A stretch of 27,004 nt of DNA from CAZVAO01 sp964625175 (GCA_964625175.1 CAZVAO010000017.1:1-27004), one strand, 5' to 3'; shown: positions 14,951 through 24,782, counted from the first letter of the stretch. A program made the numbers and translations. Notes: a model not told the origin generated them from the letters alone.

Positions 14951-16239
14951 TAGATCGTTACACAAGACCTGAGATTGCTCGGATCTGGACGCTGGAGAAC
15001 AAATTCAAAACGTGGTTAGATATCGAGATTTATGCTTGTGAAGCATGGTCAGAGCTTGGCCATATTCCCAAAGAGGATGTTGATTTGATTCGAGAGAAGG
15101 CAGCATTTAATGTGGAACGCATTCTGGAAATCGAAGCGGAAACGCGTCATGATGTCGTCGCTTTTACTCGGTGTGTTTCGGAGTCTTTAGGCGAAGAGAA
15201 AAAGTGGGTTCATTATGGATTAACTTCAACCGATATTGTCGATATGTCACTTTCCTCTTTAATCGTTGAAGCCGTCGATATTATCCTTGGTGATCTGGAA
15301 GAATTGGCTGAAGTCGTGGCAACACAAGCACGTAAATACAAGCACACGGTTATGATGGGCCGAACCCATGGCGTGCATGCCGAGTTGACAACCTTGGGTT
15401 TAAAATTTGCTTTATGGTACGCTGAGATTAAACGCGATATTGAGCGTTTGAAATTTGCTCGTGAGAATATTGCATTTGGCAAAATGTCAGGTGCGGTAGG
15501 CACGTTCGCCAACATTCCACCGTTTGTCGAAGAGTATGTCTGTGCAAAGATGGGTTTAAATCCTGCTCCAATTGCAACTCAAACCTTGCAGCGTGATCGT
15601 CATGCGCATTTAATGACGACCCTAGCCATTATCGGTGGTTCCCTTGAGAAATTTGCTACCGAAGTTCGCGGTCTACAAAAAACCGAGACACGGGAAGTGG
15701 AAGAGCCTTTCCGTAAAAATCAAAAAGGATCCTCTGCAATGCCTCATAAGCGTAACCCAATCCGTTGCGAACGGATTACAGGGATGGCCCGCGTGTTGCG
15801 GGGTTACGCAAGCGCCTCCATTGAGGATATGGCCCTTTGGCACGAGCGTGATATTTCGCACTCTTCTGTCGAGCGAATCATTTTACCAGATGCCACAGCC
15901 TTAGTGAATTATATGACCAAATTATTTACAACAATTGTGAAAGATCTTCATGTTTATCCAGAGAATATGCGCCGCAACATCGCCTTAAGCCAAGGGCTTA
16001 CCTCATCACAGCGCATTTTACTAAGTTTGATTGACAAAGGCCTCAGCCGCGAAGAGGCATATGATCTCGTGCAGCGTAACGCCATGGTTTCATGGGATGA
16101 ACAACGCCCATTCCAACAGATTCTACTAGCAGATGAAGCGGTAATGAAGCATTTTACTGTTGAAGAACTTGACTTCTTCTTTGATGATGCCTATCACATG
16201 AAGCATGTGGATACTATTTTTAGTCGTGTCGGATTATAA
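14947..16239 (+). CDS. purB: Adenylosuccinate lyase
   Basis: PurB cleaves SAICAR to AICAR and fumarate, and adenylosuccinate to AMP and fumarate, so it serves both IMP and AMP synthesis. The 430-residue protein belongs to the fumarase/aspartase superfamily. The signature GSSAMPHKRN lies at 261-270 (flexible catalytic loop with its Ser). TRHD is at 66-69 and GRTHGVHAE, with the catalytic His141, at about 138-146. Length matches bacterial PurB of the Bacillus type. It starts inside the last codons of purE, with GGAGG 10-14 nt upstream, which suggests translational coupling. Confidence 0.97.
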   Translation: MIDRYTRPEIARIWTLENKFKTWLDIEIYACEAWSELGHIPKEDVDLIREKAAFNVERILEIEAETRHDVVAFTRCVSESLGEEKKWVHYGLTSTDIVDMSLSSLIVEAVDIILGDLEELAEVVATQARKYKHTVMMGRTHGVHAELTTLGLKFALWYAEIKRDIERLKFARENIAFGKMSGAVGTFANIPPFVEEYVCAKMGLNPAPIATQTLQRDRHAHLMTTLAIIGGSLEKFATEVRGLQKTETREVEEPFRKNQKGSSAMPHKRNPIRCERITGMARVLRGYASASIEDMALWHERDISHSSVERIILPDATALVNYMTKLFTTIVKDLHVYPENMRRNIALSQGLTSSQRILLSLIDKGLSREEAYDLVQRNAMVSWDEQRPFQQILLADEAVMKHFTVEELDFFFDDAYHMKHVDTIFSRVGL

Positions 16240-16263
16240 TAATAAATTTTTGGAGGAATAATC

Positions 16264-16980
16264 ATGCAAAAACTAGAGCAACTGTACGAAGGCAAAGCAA
16301 AAAAGGTATTTAGAACCGATAATCCAGATATCTACTGGATTCAATACAAAGACGATGCGACGGCATTTAATGCTCAGAAGCGGGGCACAATTGTCGGCAA
16401 GGGCGTCATCAATAATCAGATGTCTGCCTATTGGTTTGAGCGCCTAAGTAATGAGGTTGGAATTCCAAATCATTTTATTGAATTGCTTAATGACCGTGAG
16501 ATGTTGGTAAAGGCAGTTGAAATTGTGATGACTGAAGTCATCGTACGCAATATTGCAGCAGGTAGCATGAGCCGTCGCTTAGGAATCCCTGAAGGTCAGC
16601 CCCTGCCATTCCCTGTTCTTGAGTTTTGCTTAAAGAGCGATGAGCTTAGCGATCCCGTGATTAACGAAGATCATATTCGAGCAATGGAACTCGCCACCGA
16701 TGAAGAAATTGCTACCATTAAAGACTATACGCATAAAATTAATAATTTCTTGAAGGCAGAATTGCTAAAAACGGGGATTACGCTCGTTGATTTCAAAATT
16801 GAATTCGGCCGTTATAAGGGTGAAATTATTCTTGCAGATGAGATTTCTCCTGATACCTGTCGTTTCTGGGATACTGCAACGGGTAAAAAGCTTGATAAAG
16901 ACCGCTTCCGCCGTGATCTCGGTGGCGTCGAAGAAGCCTATCAAGAGGTATTTGCGCGTATTATCGGAGGACAAAAATAA
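16264..16980 (+). CDS. purC: Phosphoribosylaminoimidazole-succinocarboxamide (SAICAR) synthase
   Basis: PurC ligates aspartate to CAIR using ATP. The 238-residue protein begins with the family start LYEGKAKKVF. It has RNIAAGSMSRRLG near residues 98-110 and LVDFKIEFGR with DEISPDTCRFWD near residues 175-205, which hold nucleotide and substrate contacts. It lies 24 bp after purB with a GGAGG site at 16252-16256 and shares one base with purS (TAATG). Confidence 0.97.
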   Translation: MQKLEQLYEGKAKKVFRTDNPDIYWIQYKDDATAFNAQKRGTIVGKGVINNQMSAYWFERLSNEVGIPNHFIELLNDREMLVKAVEIVMTEVIVRNIAAGSMSRRLGIPEGQPLPFPVLEFCLKSDELSDPVINEDHIRAMELATDEEIATIKDYTHKINNFLKAELLKTGITLVDFKIEFGRYKGEIILADEISPDTCRFWDTATGKKLDKDRFRRDLGGVEEAYQEVFARIIGGQK

Positions 16981-17228
16981 TGTTTACTGCTAAAATCTAT
17001 ATCACCTTATCTGAGGGCGTGCTTGACCCACAGGGGGGTGCTGTTATGCATTCCCTCCACACCATGGGTTACGATACGGTTCAAGATGTTCGTATTGGGA
17101 AATATATGCTTGTAACTGTTGAAGCTCAGAATCAATCTGAGGCCGCTCAAATGGTGGATGAAATGTGCGCCAAACTACTGGCTAATCCTGTCATTGAAGA
17201 ATACCAGTTTGAATTTGTTGGTGAATAA
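16980..17228 (+). CDS. purS: Phosphoribosylformylglycinamidine (FGAM) synthase subunit PurS
   Basis: This 82-residue protein is the small structural subunit that bridges PurQ and PurL in Gram-positive and archaeal FGAM synthase. The sequence fits the family: an AKIYITLSEGVLDPQG start, a GYDTVQDVRIGK segment and a C-terminal YQFEFVGE strand. Its presence matches the short PurL downstream. GGAGG precedes the start, inside the end of purC. One base separates its stop from purQ. Confidence 0.96.
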   Translation: MFTAKIYITLSEGVLDPQGGAVMHSLHTMGYDTVQDVRIGKYMLVTVEAQNQSEAAQMVDEMCAKLLANPVIEEYQFEFVGE

Positions 17229-17229
17229 G

Positions 17230-17928
17230 ATGAAGGCAGGAATTATTGTTTTTCCTGGATCCAACTGTGATGCGGATGCCATGCATGTCTGCCAATCGGT
17301 TATGGGATGGGAAACAGATTATATTTGGCATGCTGATTCAAAACTAGCAAAACAATACGATTTACTTGTTCTTCCAGGGGGTTTCTCCTATGGAGACTAT
17401 TTGCGTTCGGGAGCAATTGCCCGTTTTGCCAACATCATGGAAGAGGTCGCTGCTCATGCTGCTCGCGGCGGTCTACTATTAGGGATCTGCAACGGATTCC
17501 AAGTTTTAACGGAAGCCAAGCTTTTACCTGGCGCACTCTTACGCAATAATCACTTGCAATTCCGCTGTGACCACGTTAATTTGCGTGTTGAGAATAATAA
17601 CACGCCGTTCACCTATGCAGCTTGTGAGGGTCAGGTTCTCAACATCCCCATTGCGCATATGGATGGGAATTACTTTGCCGATGCTGCAACCTTGGCCGAA
17701 TTAGAAGCGAATGGTCAAATCATTCTTCGATATGTAAATGATCAAGGTCTGGTAACTCCTGAAGCGAATCCTAATGGTGCAATCCAAAATATAGCCGGTA
17801 TTGTGAATAAACAGGGCAATGTCTGTGGCATGATGCCGCATCCAGAACGCGCAGCAGAGTCAATTTTGGGATCTGTAGATGGTAAAGTGATCTTTGACTC
17901 AATCTTGCAACATTGGAGTACAAAATAA
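17230..17928 (+). CDS. purQ: FGAM synthase glutamine amidotransferase subunit PurQ
   Basis: PurQ releases ammonia from glutamine for FGAM synthesis in PurL. The 232-residue class I amidotransferase has its nucleophile in GICNGF (Cys87) and the His/Glu pair in MPHPERA (His204, Glu206). It starts at 17230 with MKAGIIVFPGSNCD, the usual family N-terminus. An in-frame upstream extension overlaps purS and has no merit. It shares one base pair region with purL: the stop TAA at 17926 and the purL ATG at 17928 overlap. Confidence 0.96.
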   Translation: MKAGIIVFPGSNCDADAMHVCQSVMGWETDYIWHADSKLAKQYDLLVLPGGFSYGDYLRSGAIARFANIMEEVAAHAARGGLLLGICNGFQVLTEAKLLPGALLRNNHLQFRCDHVNLRVENNNTPFTYAACEGQVLNIPIAHMDGNYFADAATLAELEANGQIILRYVNDQGLVTPEANPNGAIQNIAGIVNKQGNVCGMMPHPERAAESILGSVDGKVIFDSILQHWSTK

Positions 17929-20153
17929 TGAATATTATAGACATTGAAAAAAATAAAATTTGGCGTGAAATGGGACTTAGTGATGTGGATTACAATCGGA
18001 TCTGTGATTTGCTGGGTCGCAAACCGAGCTATCCTGAGGTTGGAATCTTCAGTGTTATGTGGTCGGAGCATTGTAGCTATAAGCATTCTAAGCCTGAGTT
18101 AAAGAAACTACCGACTGAAGGTCCACAAGTGTTACAGGGCCCTGGTGAGAACGCCGGGATCGTGGATATTGGGGATAATCAGGCAATTGTATTTAAAATG
18201 GAAAGTCACAACCATCCTTCTGCCATTGAACCCTATCAAGGGGCGGCAACAGGTGTTGGCGGCATTGTCCGCGATGTGTTTACCATGGGCGCCCGTCCAA
18301 TTGCTTCACTGAATAGTTTGCGCTTTGGCAAGATTGATGACCCGCATGTTCGTTATCTGTTGAGTGGCGTGGTCGCAGGGATTGCTGGTTATGGCAACTG
18401 TCTGGGGATTCCAACGGTCGGCGGAGAAGTGTTCTTCGATGACAGCTACAAGGGCAATCCTCTGGTTAATGCTATGGCGGTAGGTTTGGTAAATCATGAG
18501 GATATTCGTCTTGGCGTCGCCTCAGGTGTCGGCAATGCGGTGATGTTGATTGGTGCAAAAACAGGTCGTGACGGCATCCACGGTGCAACGTTTGCTTCTG
18601 TTGAGCTCAGTGAGGAATCGACTGCAAAGCGTTCGTCGGTGCAGGTCGGGGATCCTTTCATGGAAAAATTACTGATTGAAGCCTGTCTAGAGCTCATTAA
18701 AGCAAATGTAGTCGTCGGTATGCAAGATTTAGGTGCTGCCGGGCTTACTTCTTCTGCCGCTGAGATGGCCAGCAGCGAAGGGAACGGAATCGATCTTGAT
18801 GTTGCCAAAGTACCACTTCGTGAAAAAGGGATGTCTCCTTATGAAATTATGCTTTCGGAATCACAGGAGCGCATGTTAGTGATTGTTGAACCAAGCAATA
18901 TCCCTGAGGTTGAGAAGATTCTTAAGAAATGGGATTTAGATGCGACTGTCATTGGTCAAGTGACCGATGATGGCATTTTGCGGGTGCGCTATGGGGACGA
19001 GGTGGTTGCGAATATTTCGGCAACCTTATTAGCCGATGAGGCACCAATCGTTCATGCTGCAGCCAGTCGTCCCGCCTATCTGGATCAAGTCCAAGCATGG
19101 ACCGTCGACCAAATAGCAGAGCCAGAAGATTTGACAAAAGCTTTCTTGCAGGTATTAGCCAGCCCGAATGTAGCCAGTAAAGAATGGGTTTACCGTCAAT
19201 ATGATCATATGGTTCGCACAAACACCGTTGTACTTCCTGGATCTGATGCAGCAGTCATCCGCATTAAAGGAACGCCCAAAGGCGTAGCCTTATCTGCAGA
19301 TTGTAATCCACGCCACGTTTACCTCAATCCCTATGAGGGTGGTAAGGCAGCCGTGGCTGAAGCGGCACGTAACGTAGCTTGTAGCGGGGCTGTTCCACTA
19401 GCCATTACCAATTGTCTCAATTTTGGTAATCCAGAGAAACCCGAGATTTTCTACACATTTAAAGAAGCACTGCGGGGGATGGGCGATGCGTGTTTAGCGC
19501 TTAATACACCTGTCACTGGCGGAAACGTTAGTTTCTATAATGAAACAAATGGCAAGGCCGTGTTCCCGACACCAACCATTGGTATGGTCGGTTTGCTTGA
19601 AAATATTGATGATGTTATCACTTCGGCGGTTAAAGAAGAGGGTGACCAAATTCTCTTGATTGGTGAGTACGGTTATGAGCTGGGTGGCAGTGAATATCTT
19701 GCAACCGTTCATAATCAAACCACGGGCAATCCTCCGCTGGTTGATCTAGATGTCGAAGCGCGTTTACAGAAATTCCTTGTTCAAGCAGCCAAAGAGCAAC
19801 TTCTAAATTCTGCACATGATGTCTCAGATGGTGGTTTAATTACGACGCTGGCTGAGAAAGCGATAGCGGGTGGAAAAGGCCTAAACGTTTGCATTAATGT
19901 GCCTGGTCAACGCCGTGATGTGCTGCTCTTTAATGAGAGTCATTCGCGTGTCGTTGTAAGTAGCCATTTAGTTGAGAATGTCTTTGAATTAGCTGCAAGC
20001 TATCAATTACCTGTCTACAAATTGGGGACAGTCGAAGGTAGCGATTTCAGTGTAACTGTGAATGATACATCGATCCACCTGCCGCTAGCAGATCTTGCTG
20101 AGTGCTGGAAGGAGTCAATCGGATGTTATATGAACCAACAACAGATAAAATAG
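17928..20153 (+). CDS. purL: FGAM synthase, large subunit (short PurL)
   Basis: PurL converts FGAR to FGAM using ATP and ammonia from PurQ. The 741-residue length is that of the short, PurS/PurQ-dependent form, not the 1300-residue Proteobacterial fusion. Recognisable pieces are SVMWSEHCSYKHSKP near residue 45, with the active-site His, and KMESHNHPSAIEPYQGAATGVGGI near 90-115 (described, not continuous), plus a second AIRS-like half with GKAVAEAARN-type and GGNVSFYNE segments. The ATG at 17928 follows GGAG and overlaps the purQ stop. The last 31 bp overlap the start of purF. Confidence 0.97.
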   Translation: MNIIDIEKNKIWREMGLSDVDYNRICDLLGRKPSYPEVGIFSVMWSEHCSYKHSKPELKKLPTEGPQVLQGPGENAGIVDIGDNQAIVFKMESHNHPSAIEPYQGAATGVGGIVRDVFTMGARPIASLNSLRFGKIDDPHVRYLLSGVVAGIAGYGNCLGIPTVGGEVFFDDSYKGNPLVNAMAVGLVNHEDIRLGVASGVGNAVMLIGAKTGRDGIHGATFASVELSEESTAKRSSVQVGDPFMEKLLIEACLELIKANVVVGMQDLGAAGLTSSAAEMASSEGNGIDLDVAKVPLREKGMSPYEIMLSESQERMLVIVEPSNIPEVEKILKKWDLDATVIGQVTDDGILRVRYGDEVVANISATLLADEAPIVHAAASRPAYLDQVQAWTVDQIAEPEDLTKAFLQVLASPNVASKEWVYRQYDHMVRTNTVVLPGSDAAVIRIKGTPKGVALSADCNPRHVYLNPYEGGKAAVAEAARNVACSGAVPLAITNCLNFGNPEKPEIFYTFKEALRGMGDACLALNTPVTGGNVSFYNETNGKAVFPTPTIGMVGLLENIDDVITSAVKEEGDQILLIGEYGYELGGSEYLATVHNQTTGNPPLVDLDVEARLQKFLVQAAKEQLLNSAHDVSDGGLITTLAEKAIAGGKGLNVCINVPGQRRDVLLFNESHSRVVVSSHLVENVFELAASYQLPVYKLGTVEGSDFSVTVNDTSIHLPLADLAECWKESIGCYMNQQQIK

Positions 20154-21526
20154 GGGAAGAGTGCGGCGTTTTCGGCATTTATGGAGCAAACATTGATCTT
20201 GCCCGCTTAGCCTATTTTGGGATTTTTTCTCTGCAACATCGCGGACAAGAAAGTGCAGGAATTGTGGTAAGTGATGGCAAGACCATGGCTTCTCATAAAG
20301 GCCAGGGTTTAGTGGCGGATGTCTTTACGAAAGAAAACCTCCAACAGCTAACCCGCCCCAATGATAAAGTGGCCGTTGCGCATACGCGCTACTCCACTGC
20401 TGGTGGTAAGGGCATTATGAATGCCCAGCCAATCGTAGCCCGCTATCAGAATGGTGGACTCGCTCTAGCCCATAATGGCAACTTGGTAAATGCCAACACA
20501 ATTCGGCGTCAATTCGAGACGGATGGCTATTTATTTCAAACAGACAGTGATACCGAATGTATTCTGAATATTATTGCCCGCTATCGACATGCAGACCCTG
20601 TTTGGGCTTTGCAACAGGTCGTTGATCGCGTCAAAGGGGCCTATAGTGTCGTTATGATTTATAATGATAAACTGATTGGTTTGCGTGATCCAGATGGGAT
20701 TCGGCCGCTGTGTTTAGGAAAACTGGGTGATGCTTGGGTATTAGCTTCTGAATCGTGTGCATTATCCACTATCGGAGCTGAGTTGATCCGTGATGTTGAG
20801 CCTGGCGAGTTAATTATTATCGATGAAAATGGGTTGCAAAGCCATAAAATGAGTTGTAAAAGTGGCAAAGGCGGCATGTGCATTTTTGAATATATCTATT
20901 TTGCACGGCCCGATTCCACCATTAATGGAAAGTCTGTTTATCTTAAGCGACAGAGAATGGGTGAGCGTTTAGCCAAAGAAGCACCGGTGGAAGCAGATAT
21001 TATCACCCCGGTACCGGATTCTGGGCGTTCTGCGGCAGTCGGTTACGCAGTGGCTTCGGGGATTCCTTTTACCGAAGGTTTAATTAAGAATCGATATGTG
21101 GCTCGCACCTTTATCTCACCTAATCAAGAAGAACGAGAACTGATGGTTCGCCTGAAGCTGAGTCCAATCCCTGAGGTTTTTCACGGGAAGCGAGTCGTTT
21201 TGGTCGACGATTCCATCGTGCGAGGAACAACAATTAAGTCATTGATTAGAATCATCAAGGCAGCGGGTGCCAAAGAAGTACACGTGCGCATTTCGTCGCC
21301 GCCGTATATCAGCCCGTGTTTCTATGGGATCGACACACCAACAACCTATAATCTCATTGCTGCTAATAATAGCGTTGAGGAAATTCGCGAATTTATTGGT
21401 GCGGACAGCCTCACCTATTTGAGCATTGAAGGACTCCATGAAGCACTGAGTGGCAAGCAGGGCGAGTTCTGTACGGCTTGTTTTACTAAGAATTATTTTG
21501 CAGGGAAGGTGACGAGCGATGACTAA
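20123..21526 (+). CDS. purF: Amidophosphoribosyltransferase (glutamine PRPP amidotransferase)
   Basis: PurF catalyses the first committed step, PRPP plus glutamine to phosphoribosylamine. The 467-residue protein starts with a 13-residue propeptide, MLYEPTTDKIGEE, before Cys14, the N-terminal nucleophile after cleavage. Cysteines in GGMCIFEY, ISPCFYG and FCTAC match the four [4Fe-4S] ligands of the Bacillus-type enzyme, which is oxygen-labile and feedback-inhibited by nucleotides. The PRPP loop reads VVLVDDSIVRGTT. The ATG at 20123 is chosen because GGAAGGAG lies about 8-15 nt upstream; a start at 20102 would be too long. It starts inside purL, an overlap also seen in B. subtilis. Confidence 0.96.
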   Translation: MLYEPTTDKIGEECGVFGIYGANIDLARLAYFGIFSLQHRGQESAGIVVSDGKTMASHKGQGLVADVFTKENLQQLTRPNDKVAVAHTRYSTAGGKGIMNAQPIVARYQNGGLALAHNGNLVNANTIRRQFETDGYLFQTDSDTECILNIIARYRHADPVWALQQVVDRVKGAYSVVMIYNDKLIGLRDPDGIRPLCLGKLGDAWVLASESCALSTIGAELIRDVEPGELIIIDENGLQSHKMSCKSGKGGMCIFEYIYFARPDSTINGKSVYLKRQRMGERLAKEAPVEADIITPVPDSGRSAAVGYAVASGIPFTEGLIKNRYVARTFISPNQEERELMVRLKLSPIPEVFHGKRVVLVDDSIVRGTTIKSLIRIIKAAGAKEVHVRISSPPYISPCFYGIDTPTTYNLIAANNSVEEIREFIGADSLTYLSIEGLHEALSGKQGEFCTACFTKNYFAGKVTSDD

Positions 21527-22559
21527 AAAGCAAGGGCTATCCTATAAAGACGCTGGTGTTGATGTCGACGCAGGCAATCAGGCTGTCGAAGAGATCAAGG
21601 GAATCGTTAAGCGCACATTCCGTCCAGAAGTTTTAACGGAGCTTGGTGGATTTGGTGGCGCATTTGCCTTTGATGCTGCGAAATATCAAGAGCCCGTGCT
21701 GGTTTCAGGAACGGATGGAGTGGGAACTAAATTGAAGGTGGCTTTCATGGCCGATCAACACGATACGGTGGGGATTGACCTTGTTGCGATGTGTGTCAAC
21801 GACATTTTGGCACAGGGGGCCGAGCCTTTGTTCTTCCTTGATTATATTGCAACCGGAAAGTTGTTGCCTTATCAAGTGAAAGATCTGGTGTCCGGAATTG
21901 CTGATGGCTGTATTCAAGCAGGATGTGCCTTAATCGGTGGAGAAACAGCTGAGATGCCTGGGTTTTACCAAGCGGGTGAATACGACACGGCAGGTTTTGT
22001 CGTTGGCGTTGTTGATCGCCAGCAGATGCTGCCGAAAACGACAATTGCGCCTGGACATGCGATTATAGGGGTGGCCAGCAGCGGGGTCCACAGTAATGGC
22101 TTCTCTTTAGTCCGTAAAGTCATGTTCGAAGTGGCTGGTCTTAAAATTGATTCTTATGTCGAGGCACTGGGCAAGACTGTCAGTGAGGAGTTGCTGACGC
22201 CGACCCGAATCTACATTAAAGACGTTTTACCAATTATACGCAAAGGCTATATTGATGGTATTTCTCATATCACGGGCGGGGGTTTCACTGAGAATATTCC
22301 GCGCATGTTACCCGCAGGCATGGGCTGTGAAATTAATCTTGGGAGCTGGCCTGTGCGTCCGATTTTTAACTACTTACAAGAAAAAGGTCAGATTGCGGAG
22401 TCGGAGATGTTACGTACGTTCAATATGGGTATTGGTTTGGCGCTCGCTGTTCATCAGAACCATGTTGAAAACGTTCTGAAGGCGCTAAACGCAGAATACG
22501 AGCAAGCCTACGTCATTGGACGTGTGATCGAAGGTCAAGGAACAGTTTATCGTGGCTAA
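21519..22559 (+). CDS. purM: Phosphoribosylformylglycinamidine cyclo-ligase (AIR synthetase)
   Basis: PurM closes the imidazole ring, converting FGAM to AIR with ATP. The 346-residue protein opens with SYKDAGVDVDAGN. GTDGVGTKLK lies near residue 65-75 and GGETAEMPG near 140-150, both ATP/substrate contact regions of the AIRS superfamily. It overlaps purF by 8 bp, with GGAAGGTG upstream inside purF. Length is standard. Confidence 0.97.
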   Translation: MTKKQGLSYKDAGVDVDAGNQAVEEIKGIVKRTFRPEVLTELGGFGGAFAFDAAKYQEPVLVSGTDGVGTKLKVAFMADQHDTVGIDLVAMCVNDILAQGAEPLFFLDYIATGKLLPYQVKDLVSGIADGCIQAGCALIGGETAEMPGFYQAGEYDTAGFVVGVVDRQQMLPKTTIAPGHAIIGVASSGVHSNGFSLVRKVMFEVAGLKIDSYVEALGKTVSEELLTPTRIYIKDVLPIIRKGYIDGISHITGGGFTENIPRMLPAGMGCEINLGSWPVRPIFNYLQEKGQIAESEMLRTFNMGIGLALAVHQNHVENVLKALNAEYEQAYVIGRVIEGQGTVYRG

Positions 22560-23187
22560 AACACGTTTAGCGGTGTTGGTATCAGGAGGCGGAACGAATC
22601 TGCAAACGATTATCAACGCCTGTGTGAATGAAGAGATCAATGCAGAGGTCGCGGTTGTGATTAGTTCACGTAAAGGGGCTTATGCTCTGGAACGTGCGCG
22701 CATGGCGCAAATTCCCGGTATCGTTTGTTCACCGCGCCACTATGCGAATCCTGTTTTACATAGCAAGGCGATTGCAGAGGCATTAGAGGCGTATCAAGTG
22801 GATTTGATTATTTTAGCTGGATTCATGAGCATCCTCAGTGATGAATTCGTCAACACCTATCCCAACCGAATTATGAATACCCATCCCGCATTACTGCCAT
22901 CCTTTGGTGGAAAGGGCTGTTACGGCCAGCATGTCCACCAGCAGGTTTTAGATTATGGTGTCAAAGTGAGCGGTGCAACCATCATGTTTGTGGATACCGG
23001 CATCGATACGGGACCGATTATTCTCCAAGAGGCCGTTGCAATTGCTGAAGATGAGACGGTTGATAGCTTACAGCAGAAAGTGCTGAAGATCGAGCATCGT
23101 TTATATGTAGAGGCCATTGGACTCTTTGCAGATCATCGCTTGAGAGTGGATGGGCGGCGGGTTCATATTTTGCCTCTGAATAGTTAA
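22552..23187 (+). CDS. purN: Phosphoribosylglycinamide formyltransferase (GART)
   Basis: PurN transfers a formyl group from 10-formyl-THF to GAR. The 211-residue protein has the GGGTNLQ phosphate loop near residues 12-18. MNTHPALLPSF, with the catalytic Asn and His, lies near 104-114, and FVDTGIDTGPII with the conserved Asp follows. The insert GGKGCYGQHVHQ differs from the E. coli PGLHTH form but is usual in clostridial PurN. The start is GTG, overlapping the end of purM by 8 bp. It is followed by a hairpin before purH. Confidence 0.95.
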   Translation: MAKTRLAVLVSGGGTNLQTIINACVNEEINAEVAVVISSRKGAYALERARMAQIPGIVCSPRHYANPVLHSKAIAEALEAYQVDLIILAGFMSILSDEFVNTYPNRIMNTHPALLPSFGGKGCYGQHVHQQVLDYGVKVSGATIMFVDTGIDTGPIILQEAVAIAEDETVDSLQQKVLKIEHRLYVEAIGLFADHRLRVDGRRVHILPLNS

Positions 23188-23194
23188 TCAAAAA

Positions 23195-23219
23195 AAGGCC
23201 CTTGAACGAAGAGGGCCTT
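23195..23219 (-). terminator. Reverse-oriented terminator hairpin in the purN-purH gap
   Basis: AAGGCCC (23195-23201) pairs with GGGCCTT (23213-23219). On the plus strand A7 precedes it and no T-tract follows. On the minus strand the same hairpin is followed by a run of seven T, a good intrinsic terminator. It could stop antisense transcription or act as a processing/stability hairpin in the pur mRNA. Confidence 0.55.
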
Positions 23220-23255
23220 AGCCAATTATTGAAATTCGAAGGGAATGATATCAAT

Positions 23256-24782
23256 ATGATTAAAAGAGCATTACTGAGTGTATACGACAAAACGGGTATT
23301 GTTGAATTGGCAGAGCGACTTCATGAGTTGGGCATCGAAATCGTATCCTCAGGGGGCACCTTCCGGCGGATTCAGGATGCCGGTATTCCTGTTCGCTCCG
23401 TTGAATCCGTTACACAATCACCTGAGATGCTTGACGGCCGCGTGAAAACACTTCATCCCGCAATCCACGGAGGAATCTTAGCACGGCGTGATTTGCCTGC
23501 TCATATGACCACCCTTGCTGAACAGCAGATTGAGCCGATTGATATGGTTGTTGGGAATTTATATCCCTTCTCAGCGACAATCGCTCAGCCCGATGTCACT
23601 ATGGAGTTGGCGATTGAGAATATTGATATCGGGGGTCCTTCCATGCTGCGTTCTGCGGCAAAGAACTTCCGCGATGTGATCGTTTTATGTGACCCAGCAG
23701 ATTATCAGGAGGTTATCGCAGCGTTGCAACAAGAGGGTGATTTGAGTTACGAACAGCGTTTGGCCTTATCCGCTAAAGCCTTTGGGCATACAGCACATTA
23801 CGATTCTCTGATTAGCAATTATCTCAGCAACGTGAAATTTCCCACAGAGATCACGTTTGGTGGCGAAAAACATGCAGAATTGCGCTATGGTGAGAATGGC
23901 CATCAACGGGCCGCTGTTTATAGAACTGGGGCAAAGGGACCTAGTATTTTAGGGGCGATTCAATTGCAAGGCAAAGCGATGTCATACAATAACTATAATG
24001 ATGCCGACGCCGCACTGCGTATGATACTTGAGTTTGACCAACCTGCCGCAATTGCTGTTAAGCATACGAATCCGTGCGGGGCTGCAGTGGCTGAAGATAT
24101 TTTGACGGCCTATAAAATGGCCCATGATGCCGATCCTGTTTCCATTTTTGGTGGGATTGTGGCCTTAAACAGACCAGTAGATCAGGCGTTAGCTAAAGAA
24201 ATGCGCAAAATTTTCTTAGATATTATTATTGCACCAGGCTATAGTGATGAGGCGCTTGAAATTTTTAAGAAGAAGAAAAATATGCGTGTTTTGGAAATTC
24301 CTAATATGCGGGAAGGGTCTGCACATCATTTAGAGGTGCGAACCATTTTGGGTGGCTATTTAGTACAAGAAACCGATGCGATTCCAATTGCTGATGAAAA
24401 ATGGAAAGTTGTGACGATTGAGCAGCCAAGTGCCCAAGAACAAGCAGACTTAGAATTTGCGTGGAAGTTGATTAAGCATGTAAAATCCAACTCAATTGTT
24501 GTGGTTAAAAACGGGCAGACTCTAGGTGTTGGGTGCGGTCAGGTCAATCGCATCGATGCAGCACGCTACGCTTTGAATCGAGGTGGGGAGGCCTGTCAAG
24601 GTGCGGTATTGGCTTCGGATGGCTTATTTCCCTTCTCGGATGTTGTCGAGGAGGCTGCGCAATATGGTATTTCAACGATTATCCAGCCAGGTGGATCGAT
24701 ACGCGATGAAGACTCAACGAATGCGGCTAACCAACGCGGGATGGCGATGATTCACACGGGGATTCGGCACTTCAAACATTAA
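23256..24782 (+). CDS. purH: Bifunctional AICAR transformylase/IMP cyclohydrolase
   Basis: PurH carries out the last two steps of IMP synthesis. The 508-residue protein has an N-terminal MGS-like cyclohydrolase domain (KRALLSVYDKTGIVELA, SSGGT, GGRVKTLHP-type) and a C-terminal transformylase domain from about residue 200. The catalytic Lys-His lies at KHTNPCGAA (about 268-276). The start MIKRALLSVYDKTG is as in the family, so the ATG at 23256 is chosen over a TTG at 23202. The ribosome binding site (GAAGGGA about 12-18 nt upstream) is weak. It is separated from purN by 68 bp containing a hairpin, the largest gap in the operon. Confidence 0.97.
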   Translation: MIKRALLSVYDKTGIVELAERLHELGIEIVSSGGTFRRIQDAGIPVRSVESVTQSPEMLDGRVKTLHPAIHGGILARRDLPAHMTTLAEQQIEPIDMVVGNLYPFSATIAQPDVTMELAIENIDIGGPSMLRSAAKNFRDVIVLCDPADYQEVIAALQQEGDLSYEQRLALSAKAFGHTAHYDSLISNYLSNVKFPTEITFGGEKHAELRYGENGHQRAAVYRTGAKGPSILGAIQLQGKAMSYNNYNDADAALRMILEFDQPAAIAVKHTNPCGAAVAEDILTAYKMAHDADPVSIFGGIVALNRPVDQALAKEMRKIFLDIIIAPGYSDEALEIFKKKKNMRVLEIPNMREGSAHHLEVRTILGGYLVQETDAIPIADEKWKVVTIEQPSAQEQADLEFAWKLIKHVKSNSIVVVKNGQTLGVGCGQVNRIDAARYALNRGGEACQGAVLASDGLFPFSDVVEEAAQYGISTIIQPGGSIRDEDSTNAANQRGMAMIHTGIRHFKH

